Counted from the first letter of the stretch, positions 25,099 through 35,359 are shown. The stretch: DNA of 60,271 nt from an uncultured Erysipelotrichaceae bacterium (GCA_944325255.1 CALUZH010000005.1:1-60271), one strand, 5' to 3'. Made by a program: numbers and translations. The notes: generated by a model not told the origin, from the letters alone.

Positions 25099-28062
25099 AT
25101 GAAAGAACCGATTATTGATATTACCTTATTACAAAAACAAATTAATAAATTGCAATTAGAGAACCAGATTCTCAAAGATATTCTTGACCAAGCAGGTATC
25201 TCTTATGCTCACGAACTTCGTAATGTCATCAATGGTGAAGACGTTGAGAAATATGATCCCAACCAAGGTTCACGAATTATTCACCCAGAACATATCACGG
25301 CCGATATGGCAAATCTTTTTTATTCCCGATTTTGGGGGCGTCAAGATGTTTATGCAAGAAGAAGCGAGAAAAAAGAAACAGGTGAAGCAGGCTACTATAC
25401 CCAATGTCATAATCGTTGGTATGATATCTGTCCTAAAATGCGGCATGAAAAAATCAATTGTAAAGATTGCCCTCATCAAGCTTTTAAGCGCTTGACCATA
25501 AATGATATCTTATATCATTTAAGAGGGAATTCTTTTAATGCTTCCGATGTAATCGGTATTTATCCCTTACTAAAAGATGGGACATGTCGATTTCTGGTCT
25601 TTGATTTTGATAATCATGATAAAAATGCTGAAAAAAGGGACTTTGCCAACCACGATGATACGTGGATGGAAGAGGTTAATGCTATGCGAACAATTTGTCT
25701 TTTAAATGGTATTGACCCGCTTGTTGAGCGTTCCCGTTCAGGCAAAGGGGCTCACGTATGGATTTTTTTCGATAAACCCGTCCCGGCATCAACTGCAAGG
25801 AAATTCGGTTTTGCTCTTTTAGAAAAAGGAGCTGAACAAGTAAATCTCAAATCTTTTAAATATTATGATCGAATGCTTCCTGCTCAAGACAGTCTTACGA
25901 AAAATGGATTGGGCAATTTGATTGCCCTCCCTTTACAAGGACGAGCACTACAAAATGGAAATAGTGCCTTTGTAGACAAGAACTGGAATGCCTATCCCAA
26001 TCAATGGAAAATTCTTTTAAGCAAGCCTCGACTTTCCTTGGCTTTTATAGAAATGAAAATAAAGGAATGGTCAAAAGAAAATATCTTCGAAATACTCGAA
26101 TCGGAAGACGATCGGGAAAAGCCATGGAAGAAAGAAAAACCGTTTTATCCCCATGATGTTGATGGCGATATTAAAATTGTTTTGGCTAATGCCGTCTATA
26201 TAGACGGTCTCAACCTAAAAGCCTCGATTCAAAATCAAATAAGACGTCTTGCTGCCATTAGAAATCCGATATTCCATCGAAATATCGCAATTGGTATGTC
26301 AAATTTCGCTACTTCGCAATGGATATATTTAGGCAAGGATCATCTAAGCGGTTATATTGAAATTCCAAGAGGACTTTATGATAAATTGAGCACCAAAATC
26401 AAGGAGTCAGGTATATCCTATACTCTAAGTGACGAACGCCAATGTGGAAAATCAATTAATGTCACTTTTAAGGGAGAACTTCGTAAGGAACAATTATCTG
26501 CACTTCAAGAAATGCTGAAATATGATAATGGTATCCTCCATGCTGCCACAGCCTTCGGTAAAACCGTTGTATGTAGCGCAATAATCGCCAAAAGAAAAGT
26601 AAATACTCTAATACTCATTGAAAATTCTACCCTATTAGAGCAATGGAAAAATTCCTTAGAAAAATTCCTCGATATAAACGAAGAATTCCAAGAATATAAA
26701 ACTAAAACCGGCCGGCGAAAACGTCGAAAAAGTTTAGTCGGCAAACTTCAAGGAGCTCATGATTCAATGACCGGAATTATCGATATCGCAATGGCCGGTT
26801 CATTACGTAAAAAAGGTGAATGGCATCCCTTGCTTGAACAATATGGAATGATTATTGTTGATGAATGTCACCACGCTGTTTCCGATACCATCAGTGAAGT
26901 CTTACAAAAAATACCGGCAAAGTATGTATATGGTGTAACTGCAACTCCTAAGCGATCTGACGGCCTTGAAAAAATAAATTATATGTTGATAGGACCAATC
27001 CGTTATAGTTACACTTCAAAAGAAAAGATCAAGGAACAGGGTATCCCGCATTTGGTATATCCTCGTTTTACAAGAACGGTCATTTCTAAAGTTGATATAT
27101 CCAAAAGAATGCACCCAAACGAAGCCTATGAAATTTTAAGACAAAACGAAAGTCGGGATGAACAAATAATATCAGATATAAAAGACTGTATCAAAGCAGG
27201 ACGAACGCCGGTAGTTCTTTCAAGATATAAGGAGCATGCGGAAAGGCTTTATATTCAAATCAAAGATTACGCCGACAACGCATTCTTATTAACTGGCAAT
27301 AATTCAAAGAAAGAACATCGAAAAATAAAAGAAAAACTAGAAGCTGTTTCTCCTGATAAAACTCTGGTTTTGGTAGCTACCGGGAGTCTCATAGGCGAAG
27401 GTTTTGATTTCCCACGTCTTGATACATTGATTATGGCTACGCCAATTTCTTTTAAAAGTGTTGTAGAACAATATGCCGGACGACTTAATCGCGATTATAA
27501 CGGAAAGAAAGATGTTATCGTCTTTGATTATGTTGACAGTCATATTCCGATGTTTGAGAAAATGTATGCTAAAAGGCTTAAGGCATATAAGCAAATTGGC
27601 TATGAAATCTGCAATGGTCTTGGTGCCAATAAGCAACAAGCTAATGCCATTTTTGACGGCGAACAATATCAAACAGTTTTTGAAAAAGACTTGCTTGAAT
27701 CGAAAAAAGAAATCATTATATCAAGCTCCATTATCAGTTCTAGAAAAATATATCAGCTCATATCCTTATTAAAAGAAAAACAAGAACAGGGAGTTGATGT
27801 AACAATCATTACTCTAACACCCGATGGCTACGGTTTTGGGGATGCCTCTTTTTGGATGCAATTGCATGACCAAATATATCTGTCAGGTTTTTATATCAAA
27901 ACAACAGATGATTCCTGCCTAAATTTTGCCATTATTGATCGGGAAATAGTTTGGTATGGCAATATCCATCTATTAGGAAAAGAAGACATTGAGGATAACA
28001 TCATGCGCATCAAAGATTCAAATATTGCCTCAGAATTAATGGAATTAACTTTTAAACAATAA
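25099..28062 (+). CDS. TOTE-type conflict system protein: AEP primase domain, SF2 helicase, PLD-like domain
   Basis: 987 residues. A short coiled coil (about 6-32) is followed by a four-Cys knuckle (C103, C111, C121, C124). Next comes an archaeo-eukaryotic-primase-like domain of the TOTE kind with the catalytic FDFDN at 168-172 and SRSGKGAHVW at 212-221. The SF2 helicase has Walker A ATAFGKT (483-489), DECHH (588-592), TATPKR (614-619) and the motif VI stretch QYAGRLNRD. The C-terminus (about 885-987) is PLD-like, with NFAIID at 942 where an HKD motif would stand, so it is probably catalytically dead. These proteins are predicted to act against mobile DNA. The gene is alone, has a weak ribosome site, and is flanked by decayed genes. 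Confidence 0.85.
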   Translation: MKEPIIDITLLQKQINKLQLENQILKDILDQAGISYAHELRNVINGEDVEKYDPNQGSRIIHPEHITADMANLFYSRFWGRQDVYARRSEKKETGEAGYYTQCHNRWYDICPKMRHEKINCKDCPHQAFKRLTINDILYHLRGNSFNASDVIGIYPLLKDGTCRFLVFDFDNHDKNAEKRDFANHDDTWMEEVNAMRTICLLNGIDPLVERSRSGKGAHVWIFFDKPVPASTARKFGFALLEKGAEQVNLKSFKYYDRMLPAQDSLTKNGLGNLIALPLQGRALQNGNSAFVDKNWNAYPNQWKILLSKPRLSLAFIEMKIKEWSKENIFEILESEDDREKPWKKEKPFYPHDVDGDIKIVLANAVYIDGLNLKASIQNQIRRLAAIRNPIFHRNIAIGMSNFATSQWIYLGKDHLSGYIEIPRGLYDKLSTKIKESGISYTLSDERQCGKSINVTFKGELRKEQLSALQEMLKYDNGILHAATAFGKTVVCSAIIAKRKVNTLILIENSTLLEQWKNSLEKFLDINEEFQEYKTKTGRRKRRKSLVGKLQGAHDSMTGIIDIAMAGSLRKKGEWHPLLEQYGMIIVDECHHAVSDTISEVLQKIPAKYVYGVTATPKRSDGLEKINYMLIGPIRYSYTSKEKIKEQGIPHLVYPRFTRTVISKVDISKRMHPNEAYEILRQNESRDEQIISDIKDCIKAGRTPVVLSRYKEHAERLYIQIKDYADNAFLLTGNNSKKEHRKIKEKLEAVSPDKTLVLVATGSLIGEGFDFPRLDTLIMATPISFKSVVEQYAGRLNRDYNGKKDVIVFDYVDSHIPMFEKMYAKRLKAYKQIGYEICNGLGANKQQANAIFDGEQYQTVFEKDLLESKKEIIISSSIISSRKIYQLISLLKEKQEQGVDVTIITLTPDGYGFGDASFWMQLHDQIYLSGFYIKTTDDSCLNFAIIDREIVWYGNIHLLGKEDIEDNIMRIKDSNIASELMELTFKQ

Positions 28063-28643
28063 AGCTCAATATGTTGAATTTTTACTATTTTTATAGGATA
28101 TACAATTTTGATGATTATTCAAAATCAACAGTTTTCGATAAGGAAAATTTTCCCAATACAATAATTACTTGAAAACTAATCGTTCCCTATTTCCTTCATT
28201 ACACAATTATTAACAATTTCGTGATTAAAATCATACTTTTATTGCATTTTGAATCATAAACAATGCAAACTAAATTGCTTAATTATCTAGTTTCGAGTAA
28301 TTATCATAAATAATGATTTGCCTACTTAAGGTCATCCAATAATAAAAACCTTTAGCGTGGGTACTCTATATTATTTGTTGACTAATTAATTTCATATGTC
28401 ATATCTTTGCCAACGCTCAAGACTACTTGTCAATTAGCGATTATCTGTATTTCATCAAAAAAATAGAACAAGAACGGCCTATGTTTCTTTTATCCGTTAT
28501 CCTTTTTTGCCTACAAGCAAATTCTCTATTGAAATATTGTCCGTTTGCTGTCCTGAATGTCAATAGTAATGAAAACCATGACATAAAAGCCATATTTTTC
28601 AATCGCAGCTTAATAAATTGCCAATGCTAAAAATAAAGACTTC
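28063..28643. other. Gene-poor intergenic region
   Basis: No supported gene. At about 28402-28485 the plus strand has a coding-like stretch (NAQDYLSISDYLYFIKKIEQ), which sits in a frame without an ATG or ribosome site and turns into low-quality sequence; it may be a remnant. No strong terminator was found after the 987-residue gene. Confidence 0.4.
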
Positions 28644-29102
28644 TTACAGATCAAACCACAGTGCCCGCATAACGCTTGCCTCTTTTTCCATGGCATCATA
28701 ATAGCGTTTAGCTTCTTCATTTTCTGATGTCAAAACGATAAAGGAAGTTATGCCTTTCTCTTTTAGATATCTTTTAACATGGTTAATCATAGCCTGTCCT
28801 ATGCCTTCATGTCTTCTGCTTTTTAATACGCAGATCCAATCTAAAAAAGCTGTCTCGATAATCCCGTTGCATCTGGAAACTATAAGCGAAACATCTATCC
28901 GACCTATCACATCATCATTATCAACAGCCAAAAGCGAAAAAGCATTATCGAAATTCTTATCAGCGAAAGTATTTAATACTTTTATCTTATAATCTTCATC
29001 GATATTCCAAAAGTAAGTATTCGGCTCTTGCCTTCGGAGCTCTTTTTCAAAATCGATAACTCTTTCAATATCTTCTTTTTCAAATTGTTTTATATTAATC
29101 AT
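28644..29102 (-). CDS. GNAT family N-acetyltransferase
   Basis: 152 residues, a complete single GNAT domain. The acetyl-CoA loop is RRHEGIGQAMINHVKRYL (the R/Q-x-x-G-x-G/A motif is RRHEGIG), followed by the beta-5/alpha-4 segment FIVLTSENEEAKRYYDAM. GGAGGGC lies upstream of the ATG. The substrate is unknown. It is a stand-alone gene between accessory elements and may be a resistance or protein-modifying enzyme. Confidence 0.85.
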   Translation of the reverse strand: MINIKQFEKEDIERVIDFEKELRRQEPNTYFWNIDEDYKIKVLNTFADKNFDNAFSLLAVDNDDVIGRIDVSLIVSRCNGIIETAFLDWICVLKSRRHEGIGQAMINHVKRYLKEKGITSFIVLTSENEEAKRYYDAMEKEASVMRALWFDL

Positions 29103-29217
29103 CTTAATGCCCTCCGCTAATTATCGAATATATTTTAAGTAGTATTGTTTCTGATTATACGCCATAGCATTTTGTTATAAAGTGAAGTCGCTTATAAAAT
29201 CATCTTCCGGTGAATAC

Positions 29218-29640
29218 TTATTTTTTATTATTGCCAAAGATTATTAACTTTGAGCCATTCTTCATATCATATTTTTCAAAACAATCCCCATCCTGTCTTG
29301 ACCACATTTTGTTTATATTGAAATTATATTTTTCTAGTTTAGAAAAAATATTATCAGCACTAGCCTTGATAAAATACTTTTTAAATTCTCCTATTCCCAG
29401 TGTTTGCTTCTTTTTAAATGTTTAATATTTTTGTCCAAAATATTGTTTTTTTACATCTGTGTCATATATCAAAATGACAATTGCTTCCTGATTTATTCTA
29501 GCGAGATATAATTCGGTCAATTCATTATTGACCAAATTAAATACATCAACTTTACCAGCTAATAATTTATTATATTTAGGACTTTTATAGATCCTTATAA
29601 ACTTTTCTTCACATTCACCTTAAACCAAATAATGATATAT
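29218..29640 (-). pseudogene. Decayed TOPRIM-like nuclease partner gene
   Basis: Immediately downstream of the ATPase stop, a frame reads YHYLV-stop-GECEEKFIRIYKSPKY, then QEAIVILIYDTDV, a TAA, then KKYFIKASADNIF and FNINKMWSRQDGDCF, ending at TAA 29218. The LV(E)GECEEKF and IYDTD pieces look like the glutamate and DxD motifs of a TOPRIM-type fold. The first codon is ATA where ATG is expected, a GAA has become TAA, and the central part is shortened. It seems to be the dead partner of the adjacent ATPase gene. It fills most of the gap 29103-29641. Confidence 0.6.
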
Positions 29641-29641
29641 T

Positions 29642-30759
29642 TTAGACACCCTTACCTCCCAAATCCAGAATTTGCTCAACATTTGGCGTTATCGCAAAAT
29701 AATCATTTTCCAGAATGGTTTTAGGACTTACGTTATTGCGATTCTCTACTTCTGAAGCACAATGACAAACAACTTCTCTTCGAGTACCATACTGTTCCTT
29801 TTTCATGAAATAATATGAATGAAAAGGCAAACCTAAATCTAAAATTTCCGGATTATGTGTCGTTACAAATAATTGTTCGTCACTTTCTATTAATGATGAT
29901 AGCAAGGAGATAAAGGCCTTTTCAATATCGGCATTAACATATGAAAATTGCTCGTCAACCAAATATATACCGTTCCTTTGATTTTTGATTGCATATATCA
30001 AGTCTGCTATATTAAAACCATATTTAGTTCCGCTGGAAAGACGATCGAGCTCTTTTAAAGACATTCCGTTTTGAATAATAATCTTGCCAACCACTTCATG
30101 TTCAATCACCAAAGCATCATCAATATCCTGGCTTCCGGTCACCGATATTATCGAAGGATCCAAGGTATTTAAAACCCTGAATAAGATATCTCTATATAAT
30201 TTTGCATCTTCTTTATTATCTTTGGAAAAATGCGGCATTTGGATTTTATCAAATAGATTTTCTGTTGCCGGAAGCATTATCATCCATCCGGAACTTAAGT
30301 CTATTTCATTTAATGAACTTAGATAATCATGAAATTGATAATCTGCCTTATCCAAATATTTTTTTGAGTTCTCATAAGAACTGCGGCTTCTTATTTCTAT
30401 CATGTGGTACGCTACTAAAATACGCCCTTCAGCATCTTTAGAAAAATCGGTCTTTATTTTGATGCGATATAAAAAGTTATTTTCCGTAAGGTCTATTTCA
30501 ATATTCGCCTCTTTTTTCAGATTGTGGACAATATTTTTAATGCTCTTTTCTTCTTTTTCACGTAAAAACAATAAAATATTCCACAAACTTCTCATTAACA
30601 GCGTTTTCCCACTGGCATTAGAACCGATAAAAATATTTATTTTTTGTACCGGAAGGATGGCCGATCTCTCAAGTGCTCATCTTTTACCAAAAAAGAATTA
30701 ATCTTTTGGGGATAAGTAAAATTAATTTTAAAATTATTGAAGATTAAAATGTTATCCAT
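29642..30759 (-). pseudogene. AAA (SMC/ABC-like) ATPase gene, frameshifted after 33 codons
   Basis: From ATG 30759 the frame reads MDNILIFNNFKINFTYPQKI to DEHL, then breaks. The next frame continues from GAG at 30670 as ERSAILPVQKINIFIGSNASGKTLL, containing the Walker A, and runs to the stop at 29642. A one-base deletion between 30670 and 30671 explains it. Later motifs are intact: LSSGTKYG (signature-like), GIYLVDEQFSYV (Walker B) and FVTTHNPEIL (switch His). An internal ATG at 30597 would make 317 residues but without Walker A. With the TOPRIM-like relic downstream it resembles two-gene ATPase-nuclease defence pairs (OLD/RloAB-like); this is inference. Confidence 0.7.
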
Positions 30760-30889
30760 TTTTACATTTAAAACCGGCACTATCCCATCCTCCTTGTCTA
30801 AGTACTCAAAATCTTTGAATATTTATACACTTATTATATTCTTATGCCTCTACATTGCTAAGGCTTATCACCTTTACAAAGACAACAAA

Positions 30890-30907
30890 AGCCCCTATTT
30901 AGGGGCT
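30890..30907 (-). terminator. Intrinsic terminator of the ABC permease operon
   Basis: On the minus strand AGCCCC-TAAATA-GGGGCT is followed by TTTTG. The stem begins within the permease stop codon, so the transcript ends right after the operon. Confidence 0.75.
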
Positions 30908-32858
30908 AGTTTCTGGTAACAATATGATAGTAAGTTTTCTTAGTTAAAAGATAAACAACAATATAGAAAATTGTAAAGGCCAACGTAGCTACAATGCATG
31001 TATAGAAATACATCGATGATGATTTAAGCATCAATACCGATACAATGCCGTTAACCATCTTATAGGAACCGAGAAGATGGATTATCGAGACCACCAGCGG
31101 CATAAAGAAGACAAAGATAACTTGGCTGTTGATGGTCTTTTTAATCTCTTTATCACTCAGTCCGACCTTAGCCATAATCAGATAACGTTCCCTGTCTTCA
31201 TCACCTTCGGATATTTGCTTATAGTACATAATCAGGGTGATGCTGAACATAAAGGCTACGCCCAAGAAAGTTCCCAAGAATAAGAAGGCCGCATACATGC
31301 TTCTGACCGCTGCCATGAAGTCCTCTTTAGCTAATATATTAATTGCATTTTCAGGGAAAGTTTCGCGTACTTCATTTAAAAAATCAAGGTCGTAAAATCC
31401 TCCGTTACCTTCACTTAAAACCAAAGGTTTCTTTAAATCAAATAAGTAGATGCGCCAAGGCTTGGCAATATTAAGCACATCTTCATCGCTAAATACCAAG
31501 GTACATTCTCCGTCATTATTGACAAGATCACTGTCGGGCAATAGTTCAATATTGTCATCAAGCTCCTTAACGACTTGATAGTTTTGCCCATTGATACTCA
31601 TGATGGAATAAGGATAGTCGTTACCCTCATAAACTACAAGCATTTCGCCTTTTTTAAGTTCTATATCATCATTAGTAAGCTCATTGTAGGTAGTCGCATC
31701 AAGGATCGTAAAAGCCCTTTCTTTATTGTCATAACTATCCGTAATAATAAGATTTTGATCGACAAAATAACCATATAGCGAATCATAGTTATAATATACA
31801 AGATCTAAAGCTTCATTATCGATGCTGGACATAGAATCATTAATCGTTTCAATCATTAACTTATCATCGACATTAGGATCATCGATTTCAATAAGCATAT
31901 CTCTTGGATAGAGGGCATCAGCTGTTTTCTGCATATTGAACCATAAACTGGTAGTGCTGGCCGTCATAATCAAAATCATCGTTGCCATAATGGCGATACT
32001 GGCAAGACCGGCAGCATTTTTCTTCATTCTGAACATCAGATTACTGATGGCGATAAAATGTCCGGTCTTATAATAATATTTCTTATTCTTTTTCAAAGCC
32101 TTAAGTATGGCAATACTGCCGGCCGTAAATAAAAGATAAGTACCTAAGATAACCAAAACCACTGCCGGGAAAAAGATACCAACCGACATCATAACGGTCT
32201 GATTCATATTGGCTAAATAATAACCGCCAAGCATCAAGGCCAAACCAAGCAAGGCCATCAACCACTTGGCCTTAGGTTCTCTTTCGCCCCGGTCATTTTC
32301 TCTTAATAAATCAACCGGATTAGTTTTATATACACTGATGGCACTATAGATATATAGTCCCAAAAATAGGCAACTGTAAAAGACCAAGATAGTTATAATT
32401 GCCGATATCTCAATATTAAAGCCAAAGATTACTTCCGTCGACAAAAGCTTTAATAAAATAAGGAAGGCCAATTTTTCCAATAGAATACCTATGGCAATAC
32501 CAAGAATCATCGATAAAAGATAAACGATGGCCATCTCCAGGAATAAGACCTTACAAATATCGCCTTTGGAAAGACCTAGGACATTATAAAGACCTAATTC
32601 GCTTTTCCGCTTTTTAATAATAAAGCTATTGGTATAGGCTAAAAAGATGATGGCAAAGATAAAGATGATGCTGACACCCATGCTTAAAAAAGTTTGAACA
32701 TATTGGCCGGCATAGGTGGCTGTAATTTCTTCATTCATGGATAAAGAACAGACAATATATGAAAGGGCGATAATTCCCGTACTGGATAGAATAAAGGGCC
32801 AATACAAGCGCTTATTGCGCATGATATTGTCTTTTGCCAATTTCAGAAACAGGATCAC
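30906..32858 (-). CDS. FtsX-like ABC permease, BceB type
   Basis: 650 residues with the BceB layout: one N-terminal span, a block of three, further paired spans, a large outer domain (about residues 310-530) and a final FtsX-like block of spans. The segment KRKSELGLYNVLGLSKGDI after span 2 is the FtsX/MacB coupling region. BceB-type permeases sense and remove cell-wall-active peptides, acting with a two-component system. The start is a GTG that overlaps the ATPase stop (GTGA). A hairpin terminator follows directly. Confidence 0.88.
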   Translation of the reverse strand: MILFLKLAKDNIMRNKRLYWPFILSSTGIIALSYIVCSLSMNEEITATYAGQYVQTFLSMGVSIIFIFAIIFLAYTNSFIIKKRKSELGLYNVLGLSKGDICKVLFLEMAIVYLLSMILGIAIGILLEKLAFLILLKLLSTEVIFGFNIEISAIITILVFYSCLFLGLYIYSAISVYKTNPVDLLRENDRGEREPKAKWLMALLGLALMLGGYYLANMNQTVMMSVGIFFPAVVLVILGTYLLFTAGSIAILKALKKNKKYYYKTGHFIAISNLMFRMKKNAAGLASIAIMATMILIMTASTTSLWFNMQKTADALYPRDMLIEIDDPNVDDKLMIETINDSMSSIDNEALDLVYYNYDSLYGYFVDQNLIITDSYDNKERAFTILDATTYNELTNDDIELKKGEMLVVYEGNDYPYSIMSINGQNYQVVKELDDNIELLPDSDLVNNDGECTLVFSDEDVLNIAKPWRIYLFDLKKPLVLSEGNGGFYDLDFLNEVRETFPENAINILAKEDFMAAVRSMYAAFLFLGTFLGVAFMFSITLIMYYKQISEGDEDRERYLIMAKVGLSDKEIKKTINSQVIFVFFMPLVVSIIHLLGSYKMVNGIVSVLMLKSSSMYFYTCIVATLAFTIFYIVVYLLTKKTYYHIVTRN

Positions 32859-33613
32859 GATCTTTCACTTCCCTTCAACAGTAATGTCAGGGCATCAGAG
32901 ATCTTGGCAAAGAAATCTTCATAAGACATATTGCCTTTATATAATTCATGAAAGATAATGCCGTCTTTAATAAATAAGACTCGCGAGGCAAAGCTGGCTG
33001 CTTTGACACTGTGGGTAACCATCAAAATGGTCTGCCCGGATTCATTAATCTTTTCAAAAATGTGCAAAAGCTCATCACTGCTGCGGGAGTCTAAGGCACC
33101 GGTTGGTTCATCAGCCAAAATAATCTTCGGATTGGTGATTAAACTGCGGGCAACGGCAACCCTTTGTTTCTGACCGCCCGATATTTCAAAAGGATATTTG
33201 TCAAGCAATTTGTCAATTGACAATGATTCGGCAATCGGCAAAAGTCTTTCCATCATGTCATCATATTTAAAATTGGCCAAAACCAAGGGTAAAAGAATAT
33301 TATCTTTATTGGTAAAATTGCTAAGCAAGGCAAATTCCTGAAAGACAAAGCCGAGATTTTCTCTTCGGAATATCGTAATATCCCGATCTTTGATCGCATT
33401 GAGCGATTTGCCTTTAAGATAAACATCACCGCTTGTCGGACGATCCAAAGCTGCTAAAATATTCAAAAGGGTAGTCTTTCCGCTTCCTGATTCGCCCATG
33501 ATGGCAACAAATTCTCCCTCGTTGACCTTAAAGTTAATTCCGTTTAAGGCTGTAGTCTTGTTGCCGCGTGAAGCATATACTTTCTTGATATCTCTAACAT
33601 CTAAAAGTTCCAT
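32855..33613 (-). CDS. ABC transporter ATP-binding protein, BceA type
   Basis: 252 residues. It has Walker [12 protein letters not shown]-loop VFQEFALL, signature SGGQKQR, Walker B ILADEPTGALD and the switch His in MVTHS. The MacB/LolD-type N-terminus (ALNGINFKVNEGEFVAIMG) fits the BceA/peptide-transport subgroup. AGGAGG lies before the ATG. It overlaps the permease start, so the two are coupled. Confidence 0.92.
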   Translation of the reverse strand: MELLDVRDIKKVYASRGNKTTALNGINFKVNEGEFVAIMGESGSGKTTLLNILAALDRPTSGDVYLKGKSLNAIKDRDITIFRRENLGFVFQEFALLSNFTNKDNILLPLVLANFKYDDMMERLLPIAESLSIDKLLDKYPFEISGGQKQRVAVARSLITNPKIILADEPTGALDSRSSDELLHIFEKINESGQTILMVTHSVKAASFASRVLFIKDGIIFHELYKGNMSYEDFFAKISDALTLLLKGSERS

Positions 33614-33708
33614 ATATTCCCTCCTACAGCCTTATTCTACTTTGGCGTCTGTTTTTTATCCCTAATCCAAACTTACATTGATTCTTTATAAACTTACATT
33701 CATGTAAG

Positions 33709-34686
33709 TCAATCATAGTGGCGCCGACGCCTATTAAAATGTAAGGCAACAGTCGTACCTTCGCCAACTTTTGAAGATATATGAATATCAATATCAAGAA
33801 TTTCACAATATTTTTTTACCAAATATAAACCGATACCGCTGGCCCGTTTATATTTATGGCCGGCTTTGCCGCTATAGCCCTTATCAAAAATCATCGGTAA
33901 GTCTTCCTTGACTATGCCGATACCCCTATCTTGGATATACAAGGTATCAGTCTCAAGATAAATCTTAATCTCCCCATTATTTTTACTGTATTTCAAGGCA
34001 TTGGATAATATTTGACCAATAATAAAAGCCAGCCACTTTTCATCGGTCACCAATTCATAATTAACTTCATCATAAATTACTTTAATCTTCTTTTGGATAA
34101 AGACCGTCCGATAATATTTAATCTCTTCTTTAATGACCTTATCCAAATCAAGCTTTTCAAAACGATAGTCATCATCATTTTCCATCGTCTTTAAATAAGA
34201 CATAACCATTTCCACATATTCTTCAATTCTTAGAAGTTCCATGGCCATATCCGGTTCATTTTTATCAGCCAAAAGTAAATGCATAGCGGCAATCGGCGTT
34301 TTAATTTGATGAACCCATACCGTATAGTAATCAATAATATCACGATATTTGGCCGTCTCCTGACGCTGATTTTCATTCAACATCTTTTTTAAATCTTCGA
34401 TAATTTTTAAATATGTATCTTCAATAATATCCCCACTTTGCTTATCTAAGCTCATATTTTCGTAGTCTTTAGCCAAGTTTTGCACCTGCTTATAATGATT
34501 GGCATAACGCCAATAAGCAATTAAGAAATAAGGAATAATGATGCTTATTGCCAGAATATCAATATAGATAAAAACTTCTTTTTCGATATTATATAAAAAC
34601 AAGCAGCTGTTAAAAACGGCCAATAATAAAAGACATAGAACAAGACTTCCGCTTTTAAACTTTAAGAAACTAATGAACATCTTCAT
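33709..34686 (-). CDS. Intramembrane-sensing histidine kinase (BceS-like)
   Basis: About 325 residues. Two close membrane spans at the N-terminus have almost no outer loop, the hallmark of BceS-type kinases that sense through their partner ABC permease. The H-box is HQIKTPIAAM, the N-box GQILSNALKYSK, and the G-boxes DRGIGI and GIGLYLVKKY. The ATG-AAG-ATG cluster at 34686/34680 overlaps the end of the regulator gene; the longer frame from 34770 would overlap it far more. It should phosphorylate the neighbouring OmpR-type regulator. Confidence 0.88.
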   Translation of the reverse strand: MKMFISFLKFKSGSLVLCLLLLAVFNSCLFLYNIEKEVFIYIDILAISIIIPYFLIAYWRYANHYKQVQNLAKDYENMSLDKQSGDIIEDTYLKIIEDLKKMLNENQRQETAKYRDIIDYYTVWVHQIKTPIAAMHLLLADKNEPDMAMELLRIEEYVEMVMSYLKTMENDDDYRFEKLDLDKVIKEEIKYYRTVFIQKKIKVIYDEVNYELVTDEKWLAFIIGQILSNALKYSKNNGEIKIYLETDTLYIQDRGIGIVKEDLPMIFDKGYSGKAGHKYKRASGIGLYLVKKYCEILDIDIHISSKVGEGTTVALHFNRRRRHYD

Positions 34687-35359
34687 CTTTAATGATATAG
34701 CCTTGACCTTTCTTAGTGATGATGAAATCATAGATTCCGATATCTTCAAGTTTCTTGCGTAAACGGGCAATATTGACCGTCAATGTATTATCATCAATAA
34801 ATTCATTGGTTTCCCACAGCTTTTGCATCAATTCATCACGACTAACCAAGCGTCCGGCAGCCTCAAATAAGGTCCTTAATATACGGAATTCATTCTTGGT
34901 CAATTCAATATGCTGCTTACCCTTAATCAAGCTTTGGTCATCAATCCGCAAGATAAAATCACCGACTTTGATAATTTCATTATCAACTTTATAATCATAG
35001 GCTCTTCGAAGCAAGGCCTGTACCTTGGCAACCAAGACATCAAGATCAAAGGGTTTGGCCAAATAATCATCGCCGCCCATATTCATAGCCATAATTATAT
35101 TCATATTGTCACTCATCGACGAAATATATAAAACCGGAACCTTAGAAAATTGGCGAATCTTTTCACACCACATATAACCATTATAAAAAGGCAGGGAGAT
35201 ATCAAGAATCAACAAAGCCGGATCATATCGCAAAAACTCTTCATCAATCCGCTGAAAGTCTTCGGCAATAGCGGTTTTTAAGCCATACTTTTGCAGCTTT
35301 GCAGCAATGGCCCCGGCAATAATTTCATCATCTTCCACAATCATAATCTTATATTCCAT
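34670..35359 (-). CDS. OmpR-family response regulator (BceR-like)
   Basis: 229 residues. The receiver domain has the acidic pair ED-D at 9-11, phospho-Asp D53 in LILDISLP, and Lys in YLAKPFDLD. The C-terminal winged helix ends VNIARLRKKLEDIG and KGQGY. GAGGT precedes the ATG by eight bases. First gene of a four-gene module (regulator, kinase, ATPase, permease), all on one strand; it probably drives expression of the ABC genes in response to peptide antibiotics. Confidence 0.9.
   Translation of the reverse strand: MEYKIMIVEDDEIIAGAIAAKLQKYGLKTAIAEDFQRIDEEFLRYDPALLILDISLPFYNGYMWCEKIRQFSKVPVLYISSMSDNMNIIMAMNMGGDDYLAKPFDLDVLVAKVQALLRRAYDYKVDNEIIKVGDFILRIDDQSLIKGKQHIELTKNEFRILRTLFEAAGRLVSRDELMQKLWETNEFIDDNTLTVNIARLRKKLEDIGIYDFIITKKGQGYIIKDEDVH

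Noticed and set aside
28427-28630. 67-codon plus-strand ORF starting with TTG
   Set aside because: No ribosome site; only its first ~20 codons look coding and the rest is low quality. Kept as a note under the intergenic feature.
31077-32958. Plus-strand ORFs of 60-80 codons within the ABC permease and ATPase genes
   Set aside because: They are antisense shadows of well-supported genes and have no ribosome sites.
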